The translations under genes were made by a program, and so were the position numbers. Of a stretch of DNA of 64,000 nt, positions 47,618 through 57,900 are shown piece by piece. A model generated the notes under the pieces. It did no database searches. It saw only the letters and a program-made list of their open reading frames with translations, and was not told the DNA's origin. Origin of the DNA: Takakia lepidozioides (taxonomy: Eukaryota; Streptophyta; Takakiopsida; Takakiales; Takakiaceae); the NCBI GenBank assembly GCA_030704615.1, contig CM060732.1:52991053-53055052 (forward strand). Reading direction: 5' to 3'. The number at the start of each line of letters is the position of its first letter. Within the stretch, counting starts at the first letter, position 1.

Positions 47618-50600
47618 TCACCAGGGGACCTCCCATTGAGTGGGGATGGAGTCTTTCCAAGCAAAGCGGTTGTCGGGAAGACTGGTGCCGAGCAGGTTGC
47701 CTTTGCCCCAGGACTGCATGAAATCTTGAAATAGCTTCCTTCCTCGTTGTTTAGAAGATCTGGAAATAGCTGCACTCAACGAATCCCACGCTTTTCTCCC
47801 CTCAGTCAACAGATCATGAAAAATGTGGAACAAGACAGATCTGCCTCTAGGGGGCTTGCCCTCATAGACATAGGAACACCTTGACTTCCAGATATTCCAT
47901 AAAATATGGGCTCTAAGCGAGGCCCACACTGGACAGAGGGTTTGCGCCTGACCTGGCACCATGTTGAGAAGCAACAAAGACTGAGGAGGAGGGGAGGGGT
48001 AGGAGGCCCAATGAGAGTAGAACCCCAAAACCTTTCTCCATATACTACTCGAGAAATTGCAAGACAACAGGCAATGTTCCATGGACTCTGGTTCTTGCAT
48101 ACAGAGAGGGCAGGTAGGATTGTCTTGGTCTGTGGTTAGCTTGACTGGCAGGATTTTGTGGGTCAATTTCCATAGGAAACCCGAGACCTTTGCTGCCCTG
48201 TCTTTCCTCCAGACGTCCTTCTAGATTTTGGCCGAGTTAGACTGGGTGAACTGCAGATTGCTCCATTTTGAAGACCATCTTGCCAAAAAGGTGCGGGGCA
48301 GGTTGATGAGAGAGTAACCCAACTTGACCTTGTAGGCGAAAAATGGTGAATGTTTTTTGTCCATCCAATTCCACTCGTAGGGATCAAATTGCAGTTCCGC
48401 CAGTGGGCACTTGAGAAACCAGGTGAATGATTGATGGATGGCCCATTGAATTTCCATTCCATGCGGTGGCATGGGGTTGGCCTTTCCAAGCATATCCAGC
48501 ACCCTGATATGGTATAGGTTCCGCTTGTCCAACGTTATTTCACCAGAGAATGCGAAGTTGCCAACACTGTCTGGTATGAACCCCAATCCTGTGGCCTCCA
48601 TGTCATGAATTGCCAAAATTAGAGCCACTGTTACAGGATTGTATTGATCCGATGCCATCCAGGCATGGAGAGTGCAATTGTCCCTGGTCTCATCCAGCAG
48701 TGGGAGCATGAACTGAGGGATCTGTGAGATGATTGTGTTCCAGGCTTTTGACCTTCTTTGCCCCACTATTCCAACAATGTCTTCCTCTTGAAGGAAATGT
48801 CCCTCAGATCTGGTGCTTGCAATGTGCGTAAAACCCTGTCCCTCCCAGAAGGCCCATGTGGGGGTTTGCCTTAGCAAGGAATCGGAGTCTATGTTATAGT
48901 TGAGAAATAGTGGTTGTCGCAGGCATTCCTGCAGCATTGTAGGCATTTTCTGGAAAAGATTACCTCTGAGCGTGTGCCAGGCTCTCCAGATTGATTGCCA
49001 AGGTTTGGAGCCCAACCCATCATTCGCGTTTCTGCCCTGCACTATCCATCTCAGCGAGAAAGCCCAAAGGGGGGAGGATGTCGGTGTAGCTCCCATGAGG
49101 TATGGCTGAATTAGCTTGCTCCATGGGCTGTTGTAGTGCTTGATCGCTCTAGACACCCACTTTGCCAGTAAGGCCTTAATCTGTGAACCGGGGTCTATAA
49201 TACCCAATCCCCCCTGGCTTCTCTTTTGGCACAACTGGTCCCAAGAGACAAGGGCTCGTCTGATTGGAGTCGATGGGGTGGCTCCCCAGATAAAGTTACG
49301 TATGAACGCTTTAATTTCCTTGACGAGCACTGGTCCTGGATCCCAGACTGTAGAATAGAACCAGGATGTCGATAGCAGTACTTGATTTGCCACCAAGGCC
49401 CTTCCCACGATGGATAGCATAATAGAGCTCCAATATGCCAATTTTGCTTTGAGCTTTTGTATGACCCATTTCATGATGGTTTGCAGTGTGAGTTTTAGCC
49501 CCATCTGGTGGCCCAACAGCGTATGACTTTCACCCTCCCTGAGCCATCTTAATCCAATGTCATGACCCCATAGTTGGCAGTGAGCGGCAAGACCTCCGTT
49601 CTGCAGTAGTGACAAAATTCCCACCGACTTGTTCCAATTGACCTTCAAGCCTGTTCCCAAGCAGAAAGTGTGAAGGGATTGCAGTGCTCTGTCAATGTTG
49701 CCTATTGACGAGTTGTCGAGCAGCATGGTTGTGTCATCTGCGTACATGGATATCTTGAGCATTTCGGGGCGGTAAGTTGGGAGGTGCAACCCAACAATGT
49801 CTGGCCTGTCCAGAAGGTGTCCGAGCGAGTCTGCAGCAATGAGGAAAATGAAGGGTGCCAAGGGGCACCCTTGCCTCATAGATTTTGAAATTGGGAAGGA
49901 ACCAGAGATGACCCCATTGATCATCATTCTGCTTGAGGCTGAGTGAAGAAGGATGTGAATCCAGGTAAGGAAAGGCCCACCTAGCCCTATCTTTTCTAGA
50001 GCTTGAAGCAAGAATGTCCAATCGATGGAATCAAATGCCTTTTCAAAGTCCAACATAAGGAAGGCCGGTGGTTGATTGTTTACCTCAACTCTGTGGAGTG
50101 CCTCACGAGCCAGCAATATATTGTCAAGGATCATCCTGTCTTGTAAAAAACCTGTTTGATCCTGCCTGATGATGCTGGAGAGGTGAGATTGCAACCTGAG
50201 AGCTAGGGCCTTGGCTATTATTTTGTAGGTGGAATTTAGGAGAGTGATCGGTCTATAGTTGGCCATGTTATCCCTTTCTCCTTTCTTAAAGATGACAGTA
50301 ATGAGGCCTTCTGAGATCTGAGAGGGCATCAACTTTTTGTCGAGGATGTCATTGGCCATTAGGAGGAATTCATCATCAATTGTGCTCCACAATGCCTTGA
50401 ACAATTCTATGGGGAGCCCGTCTAACCCAGGTGATTTCATTGACACCATTGACTACACTGCCAAGCCTAGCTCTTCCACTGTAAAGGGAGAAGCCAGCGC
50501 TGTTTTGACCCTTTGTGATACCAGGCATGGAATATGTTGTATGAGTGTAGCTCTAGCCTGGTCTTTTTCCTGTGAGGGTTGCTGTTGACAAAACAACCTC

Positions 50601-50690
50601 TGGAAATAATTTGCAGCAATCTCCGCCATGGATTTTGGGTTGTCAACCAGCAATCCTGAGGTTGGATCTTTCAGCGCAGGTACCAGTGTG
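47618..50690 (-). pseudogene. LINE ORF2: reverse transcriptase and zf-RVT
   Basis: One minus frame runs from about 50,690 to 47,618, interrupted by TAG at 50,453-50,455 and TAG at 48,221-48,223. Landmarks in order: SMAEIAANYFQRLF; KSPGLDGLPIELFK; ISEGLITVIFKKGERDNMAN with YRPITLLN; the polymerase Asp in FLMLDFEKAFDSIDW; MRQGCPLAPFIFLI; the catalytic box MYADDTTML; GLGIIDPGSQIKALLAKW; and after the second stop a zf-RVT domain, CPLCMQEPESMEHCLLSC. This is a typical plant LINE (L1-like clade). The catalytic Asp pair is intact, but the two stops and the rearranged 5' part make it inactive. Confidence 0.9.
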
Positions 50691-51040
50691 GCATTTCAAA
50701 TACGTGGTCCTCTGCAGTGTCGCCCCACATTTCACCCACTTTGCGCTTCCTGGCAAAACTCACCATGCTCAGAATCGCTTGTTAGCAAATATCAAGGAAG
50801 AAGGCGGAAGAAAAATCCCAGAGGCAGAAAGCACTGATTAGGTGCTTGAAGGTTTGCCAGTTCCAACTACAATTAGGGCGTGAAGGCCCTCAAACTCTGC
50901 TATCTTACAAAACGGCGAAAAGAAATCTCTCCCTACTGCAACACACAAAAGAACAGTTTATGAGAGTCAAGGCGGGGGTCAATTGGTCATTGAAAGGGGA
51001 AAAAATGACGAGGTATTTCTTTGTCAAAGCAGAGATCTTG
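50690..51040 (+). other. Internally inverted LINE segment
   Basis: The plus strand encodes KVCQFQLQLGREG, RVKAGVNWSLKGEKMTRYFF and VKAEI, the linker that in LINEs lies between endonuclease and reverse transcriptase. Both flanking domains are on the minus strand, so this ~350-bp piece is flipped. Confidence 0.7.
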
Positions 51041-51272
51041 GATGACATGTGGATCCTTGAGGATGGATGGGTTCAATTTAAAGAAGCCCCTCCCCCGCAC
51101 CCTGGAGTCCGGTGCATTGAGCTGCAGCTGAATTGCGGCGTGATCAAACCCTGGCTGAATCGGCTCAATTTGAATTCTCTTGGACCAGCCAATGAGGGAG
51201 GTTGTGCAGTAAAACCTGTCCAGGCGGGCCTGACATAAATTTGGTGGCACCCTGTTATTGGACCAGGTGAAC
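51041..51272 (-). pseudogene. LINE endonuclease C-terminal fragment
   Basis: The minus strand reads FTWSNNRVPPNLCQARLDRF, then DHAAIQLQLN and RGRGFFKLNPSILKDPHVI. This is the end of an exonuclease/endonuclease/phosphatase-type domain (the S/ARLDRF and DH motifs). The N-terminal catalytic part is absent; the Harbinger sequence begins at 51,273. Confidence 0.75.
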
Positions 51273-52110
51273 TTAAGCTACTGACTTTGAGAAATTACAT
51301 GGTATACCTTTTGTTGTAGGCGCCATTGATGGATCACATATACCAATTATTGCTCCTCGATTGCACATAGCTGATTATTACAATAGAAAAGGATTTCATA
51401 GCGTGTTGCTACAGGGTGTTGTTACTAGCAAATGTGTGTTTTGGGATTACGATATTGGTTGGGCAGGTAGCATGCACGATGCGAATATCTGGTCCCGTTC
51501 GGCCATAGGGCAATTTTGTGAAACTGGACGTCTCGCGCCTTATGCATTTGTAGGGGATGCAGCTTATCCAACACGTCCTTGGATGTTTTCACCCTTCAAA
51601 GGACATAAGGATGGGCTTACCCAAGAGTACTTCTGGAACTATGTACAAAGCTCAACCCGCATGTGTGTGGAAATAAGCTTTGGTTTATTGAAAGGGAGTT
51701 GGCGATTATTAATGAAGAGAATGGATATCTCACTCCAGCATGTCCCTGACTTTGTAGCAACATGCATAATTCTGCACAACATATGTACATTACATGGAGA
51801 CTCTTTTGAACAGCAGTGGATTACGGAGGCTGAAGAGGAAGTGCATAACTCCCTACAAAATCCAACCCTACTATGACAAACCACAAAAGAGAGGGATGCA
51901 ATAGCTTCGACCATTTTGGATGATCTTCAAGGAGTTCATAGAAATGTGGCAGATTATGTGGAGCGATTGAGGAAATCCGTGAATGACATTTTTCAAGTGA
52001 AAATGCAAAATCATGGCAAGACTCCCAAACAATTGGCTGAGAGGAGAAATAGTATTGCAAAGTCATTGTTCAGTGCCAAGAAGAGGAAATTGATAGAACA
52101 ACATGAGTGA
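51273..52110 (+). pseudogene. PIF/Harbinger transposase, DDE half
   Basis: The frame reads ATDFEKLHGIPFVVGAIDGS (first Asp), MHDANIW, VGDAAYPTRPW (second Asp) and VEISFGLLKGSWR (Glu), the DDE triad of DDE_4 Harbinger nucleases, then LHNICTLHGDSFEQQW. A TGA at 51,874-51,876 interrupts it; the same frame continues with a helical, Lys-rich C-terminus to 52,110. It completes the fragment at 41,407-41,884 except for about 10-20 residues lost at the insertions. The three acidic residues are intact. Confidence 0.8.
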
Positions 52111-52131
52111 AATTCTGTGAGCCGTTTGCTA

Positions 52132-53311
52132 TCACAGCTTTTCTGCTAGTTTAGCCATAGTACCATGCACATCTCTAAGTAATTCTAGTTTCGCATCCTC
52201 AGTAGCTTTTATAGTTTCTCTCATTTTCCTACCGCTTTCACGGACCTCGTTCAAACACTCAAGTAGGAGCTGGTCCTCTTTTTTCTTCTTCTCAGAACTT
52301 CTCTCAGACAATTTATCATAATTGACTTTGTTACTATCTTCCCTCTTCACTGTTACCTCATCAAATACCACAGTGGCATTCAAACCCTCTGGCTCATGAG
52401 CACATCCGTGTGCATGAGTAATGACATTGGCTTGATCGTGCATATATTGATCTACCAAATCGAACCATTTGCACTTATCAGACTTGTCATTTCCAGAAAT
52501 TCCATTGAGAGCCTTATCCTCCTTGTAGTCTTTGTAAATAACCTACCACTTTTTTCGACATGCCTTATTGTCCTTTGCAAACTCGGGACACACTGCAACC
52601 AACTTCATGTGCAGACGTGACCAATTATCCACACCTGCACACCAAATAAACCATGGGGAATTATGACAAATCTTTCATGAATGACAATTAGGTTTTGCAT
52701 AGTGGTTATAGGGATGAGTGACTAATGCCTGCTAATGGCTCACTGTAGGAATTCAGTTTGTTACGAGCTATACCAGACTGTCGTGTGGAAATATGGAAAA
52801 CTGCAGATTACATTTGCATGCATAGGTTTTGCCAGTGACACTGAAGAGAATACATACTTTGTTTAGGTGGTGATGAAAACACATCTTGCATTTCTCCTCG
52901 CAAAGTGATAAGGTGGATCATCCAATGCTCCTTCCAAGGTCTGCCCTGCCGTATTTCTTCCAATTCGTTCTCCGTGAGATCCTCGATCCCTTTCTTTTTG
53001 GACACCCTTTTCTTCTTAGGTGCTGGAGCAACAGACCCATCGGCTTCCTTTTTGACGTTACGCGCCATTCTCTTTGGTGCAGCACCAGTCGTAGTTGAAG
53101 AAACAAGAGGTGGTGCTTGTGCCCAACTTGGGTGGAAATTGAATGGTCCCATGTTTGAGTAGAACATCTGTGGAAGATTTGGGTGAGGGTATTCACCCAA
53201 CAATTGTGAAAATGAACCTGGTGTGTACATATTTGAAATCGCAGGTTGCACGAACTGATGACCATTCCCCTCTTCCAAGTCTATGACATGTACCTGCTCT
53301 GTGGGTTCCAT
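52132..53311 (-). pseudogene. Harbinger-associated Myb/SANT-like DNA-binding protein
   Basis: ATG at 53,311; exon 1 53311-52858 and exon 2 52634-52132 join in frame (GTATGT..GCAG) to 318 codons. N-terminus: Pro/Phe/His-rich. Middle: basic KKEADGSV, PKKKRVSKKKG, a likely nuclear signal. Then a trihelix/SANT-like domain, RPWKEHWMIHLITLRGEMQD to DNWSRLHMKL and ACRKKW. The C-terminal coiled coil has KKKKEDQLLLE and MRETIKATEDAKLE. An in-frame TAG follows ACRKKW (52,543-52,545). Harbinger elements need such a second protein to bring the transposase to the element ends. The convergent layout with the transposase, 22 bp apart, is typical. Confidence 0.8.
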
Positions 53312-54107
53312 GAGGCCTCCCAAACCCTATCGGGAAGACACATATCTTTCCGTAGTGACCTGTAGTGAAGAGCTTCGCGAAGAAGGAAGACGATGGTGGG
53401 CCCTGCATTTCAAGTCAAGACAAAACTTTTCAGAGACGCGCGACACTTCCGGCCGGAAGTGCCTGGAAGTGCTGCGGTTTCCAAAACCGTCCACGTCAGT
53501 AGACACATCACCTTCCGGTAGAACGTGCTTCCTCCCATGTGTTAGTGTGCGCTTTCCCCTCGGCCAATGGTCGTCTCCCATTCATCTCCATTGCCACTCG
53601 TGTGTCTACGCCCTTAGTGGAAACGTGTCAAAGGGTGGGGTAGGATAGGACACATGGGGTGTCTCTAGGGTCTTCTGGAAGGCCCCACCACCGCCTTGCG
53701 GGGTCTTCTCGAAGTCTCGGCCAGCGCCCCCTCCAAGGCCTATATAAGGGGCTGCTCGCCTCACTACTATACATATATATTGAGTATTTTAGTTAGTATT
53801 TAGGGGGCTCCCTCCATGGCTCAGAAACAAACAAGACCATAGCTAAATTAGTAGAGTGAGTAGAAATGAGAGACTATAATGAGAGATTAGAATTAGAGAT
53901 CAGTTTAGACATGTTAAGTTGTATGATGTAGAGGGTAAATATTGTGTTCAAGATTGAAAAATGTTTGGGATGAACATGAAAACTTTTAAATGTGGGGGCA
54001 TGTCGACACGACGACGGTTGAAAATGGTCAAATATTGAGTTGAATGATTTGTAGGTGTGACATACCGATTTGAGGTATAAATGACACTAGAGTGATAGCT
54101 TAGTAGT
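53312..54107. other. No gene seen; LTR- or promoter-like TATA region
   Basis: TATATAAGGG at 53,741 in a GC-rich context, followed by TCACTACTATACATATATAT and GGGGGCTCCCTCCATGG, looks like a pol II core promoter or LTR U3/R. No ORF follows and no second LTR copy is present. Confidence 0.3.
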
Positions 54108-54112
54108 CAGGG

Positions 54113-54300
54113 GTTTTTGCCTTGCCTTGATTGTGCATAACCTAGGTGATAAAGATAAAGATAAAGTTTTTTTTAACGTCCAGTGAATTTACAGAGCCTA
54201 ATGCTCAACACACTGGCGGCCCAATGGACGGTCTGAAGGCACATGTTGACGGATTGAACCCAGGATCACCGAGGTTATGCACAGGCAAGGCACAAATACC
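54113..54300. mobile_element. Short foldback element (MITE-like)
   Basis: A left arm at 54,113-54,150 (GCCTTGCCTTGATTGTGCAT, AACCTAGGTGAT) and right arm at 54,264-54,300 (ATCACCGAGGTTATGCACAG, GCAAGGC) are complementary over about 33 of 37 bases, around a ~110-bp centre with GATAAA repeats. No coding capacity. Confidence 0.7.
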
Positions 54301-54973
54301 TACCTGATACGGGGTTCAATGTGTCCACCTTCCAAAGGAAGGCAATAGTCGCAAGTAGTCGTTCCAGTTGAACCACCATAAATTACACTTCCTTCCAGAG
54401 GCCTCAACATTTTTATCTTAGTTTTTGGTATGAAGGAATGGAAATCCAGATGCTCTTTTATGTTTGAGAGCTCTCGCCCAGCCTCAGATTGGTTCGATTC
54501 AAAAATTATGCTGATCTGATGGCTTTTGGGAGGAAGGGCGATGTTGGGGAATGCAAGGTTTGCTATTTTAATTTGATAGCAAGGGCCTTTGTCCCCTTCC
54601 CTTGCCACCACTGGGAAAGAAAGAAAAATTATGTAAGGTATATATAGAAATGTTCTTCATTTATTGGAAAGGTACAAACCGTATTTCTCAGGGCGGTGTT
54701 ATGAAGGGCGACATTTGTGAGGCCGGTGTATGGCGGGCCGACCTCGAGGGGTGAGTGCGTGCTGGCAACGGGGTGTGAAGGCCTGCCTCTCCATAACCTG
54801 CACAACCACAGAGAGCCAGGGAGAGCGAGGACCCAGGGAGACAGGCGGAGGGAGGGATCAACGAGGAGGAGGAGGGGGAGGGAAGGCGGAGCGAGGCATG
54901 CTGGGCCTCCTCTGTGCCTGCTCTGCAAGGAATAAAACAAATCGGTAGGAGGATAGGGCAGGGTAAACCAGGC

Positions 54974-57900
54974 ATGGAGGGTCACGTGACCTCGGCAACC
55001 GGCAGTGCGTCTGCTACGTCCACCACCACAGGGGCGACCTCGACCAGCAGCGGGGCGTCGACCACTTCCTCTGCATCCACCGATGCCATAATCCAAGTCC
55101 GTTTCTCTCCCTTGCAGTGGCTGGGGGGAAGTAATGGTCGTGTTTTTTTTGGTGTCTTGGACGTTTCAAAGACTTTTGAAAGGGAGTTTTTTTTGGAATA
55201 TCACGAGTTATTTTCGAGTAGAATCATCGACAGGAGGTGTCCACTGCTTGGGCAGCAGGGTTGCTGTTCCTTGCAATTGGAATAATTGCAGTTCGTGTGT
55301 GTATTGGTACTTTACCTGCAGAGGAAGGGGACTGTTTTAAAAAAGTCTTGACTGTCCCGCAAATTAGATAGTAGATGAGGTTGAGCAGAGTTGGAGGGGT
55401 CAGATTCCTGTTCTGATCGTCACCTTCAGTGCTGCTCCACCCGATCGATTGTGAGTCTTCTTCCATACAAATTGACTCTGTCTATGTTATATCCAATTAG
55501 TCAGTGAGGATCCTACTGTAGAGACTGGAGTATGCATCCTGGTGGACACTCCACACTTTGAGAGTGTTTGTGCCTGCAGCAAGTAATCTGAGCTTGGAAA
55601 GAGTGTTTGGGGAGAGTGAGGAGAATTGACTTCTTTTGAAAGGTGGAGGCTGGGGTTGAAGGGAGTTTATGAACTCGAAATCAGTGCGTTTAATTTAGAC
55701 ATTCTCTAGAGGTGGTGTGTTACTGAGTTAACATACAGAGATTTGCAGAGGTCATTCATTTGATCATCCATAGTTGCCTTGCTATGGCTTTGTTTGTTTG
55801 CTGTCCATGAAGGAAAGTAGATCTGTAAATCTTTAGCAAAGAAACTGCATTCAAATGATCAGGGCAACAAGTCAGGGTCTGCACAATCTTGTTGTGTGCC
55901 AAAACAGTCTGTCCATGTACCAGTTGGAAAGAGCCATCAAGTGCTGACTGAACAATTTCCTGAGAATCTTAAACAAATCCAGGCAGGCACTGTCAAAGTT
56001 GCAGTAAACCTGCACTTCCTTTCACTGTCAGGACTCTACTTGTCTCAATTGTCTGGAATGGCCAAATAAGAAGCATTATTGACATTGTGCTGATCCTCGA
56101 GGGTTTATTCCTCTGTGTCTGTTTTCAGAGATTGATCAAGTGCGGGATACCTGCAGATTACTTGGAGAAGGGTCAGACAGGGTTTGTTGACTATTTGAAG
56201 GAGTATCGGTTGCGATTGCCAGCAGTTGTTGCAGCCCTGTTGCCAGGACCTGATGAAGTACAGGCTGGTTCATCAGCAGGACCTGACGAGAGTCAAGGAG
56301 CTGCCAGGCGCAAGGAGTTTCAAAACCAATGTCGGGATGCACTGAAATGGGCACAGTGGGCTATGTTTGAGGGGGAGCCACAGGCTGTGCTGCTGGAAGT
56401 AGGGCAAGCAAATGGTGGGTCAAGAGGGGTATGTGGAGCAGTCTGGGGAAGCAATGACATTGCCTATCGTTGCCGCACATGCGAACATGATCCTACGTGT
56501 GCTATTTGTGTGCCTTGCTTCCAAGCTGGAAATCATGCCGCACATGACTACTCTATGATTCGCACAGGTGGAGGGTGCTGTGACTGCGGAGATATTACAG
56601 CATGGAAGGAAACTGGATTTTGCTCTAGACACTCTGGTCCTGGGCAGGTAGGACCACTGCCTCTTTCCTTTTTAGCATCAGCAACACCAGTGCTGGAAGC
56701 CTTGTTGTTGGAATGGAGAGGGCGTTTGCAAGCAGCGGAGCTGGTGGCTGAGGGGAAGTCCAAACGGTGGATTCTGCAAACAGTGGAGGAGAAGGTGGCG
56801 TCACAAATATCAGTGGCGTGCATAGAGATGTTAGTGGAATTTTGCAACTGCAGTGAGAGCATGCTGACCTTCACAGCAGAACTGACAGGGAAGAAGAGCA
56901 TTGGCATTTTGGACACTCTAATGCGTACAGAGTGCTTCTTACGAAAGCCAGTTATTACATCCCTACACGAGCTCTTATACAAGCTCCTGGGCGACACCTC
57001 TTTTAAGTACGCATTTGCACAGGCATTCATATCCCACTATCCTAAATTTCTGCGTGATTCTGTCACAGAAGAAACGGCAGCATCAGCTGGGAGTCCAAGT
57101 AGCAAGTTTCGTGACCAAGCCATACTCAGCAATTTCTCTGTGCAGATCTTTACCGTTCCGACTCTCACGCCCAAACTCGTGAAGGAGTCAAGGCTCTTGG
57201 ATATGCTGCTTGAAACTCTGAAAGAGTTTTTCCAGTCTTGTGTTGGAGAAGACGGCCGAATTATGGTGTGTTGTGAAAATATTACACCTCATTAGTGAAT
57301 CACTTTTGGGACGTGGACAGAAAAATATTTGTATCATGCAATGGCAGTTTTATGTGCACTACCTAACTTATCCCACATTTCTCTAATGTTTTGATAGTGG
57401 TGGTTCATATGAGCTCTCAGATTTGTATAGGTCATAGAGGCGGTAACAGAACCATTTCTGTCTGCAAAATTGGCTTAGGTTATGTAGGCACTCAGTTATT
57501 CTTCAGGCCCTAGGTTAACAGGTTGTCTCCAGTATTTGTGCAGTGATGTCCACCAGTAGGACCTTTCATGGAATCAAGGTGAGGCGATGTTTAGGGGTTT
57601 GCGTTCACTGCTGAAGATTTTGTCCCAAACAGTATCGTTGCATGATAATTAAATAGCAGTTGTATAAGGATTGCTTGTTTTGCTTTCTGGATATTCAGTA
57701 TCCCATGATATTGCAGGTGAGTAAGAGCCCAATCGTGAGCCGACTGTACTTCCGGCCAATAGAAGACATTCGCTATGTGATGAGCCATCTGGAAGTTGCT
57801 CAACATGTTGCACAGGAACGCCCTGAGCTTGCGAGAGCATGGCTCCAATTGCTTGCGTTTGTGCAGGGAATGTATCCACAGCGGCGTATTACGAGCATCC

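Larger units (their letters stand above)
47043..51272 (-). mobile_element. LINE (non-LTR) retrotransposon, 5'-truncated, minus strand
   Basis: Endonuclease remnant, reverse transcriptase and zf-RVT domain follow in order on the minus strand. T-rich runs at 47,104-47,121 on the plus strand may mark the 3' tail. It separates the right end of the 5.15-kb element from the DDE half of the Harbinger transposase. CTTAA lies at both edges (47,049 and 51,273), a possible short target duplication. Confidence 0.7.

Noticed and set aside
44845-52545. Programmed readthrough or reassigned TAG in the transposon genes
   Set aside because: No plant nuclear genome is known to reassign TAG, the TGA, TAA and frameshift lesions coexist, and CHG-type decay explains the pattern more simply.
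54629-55096. 155-codon minus frame over the PRT6 leader
   Set aside because: Pro/Leu/Arg-rich reading of GC-rich leader DNA; no motif and antisense to PRT6 exon 1.
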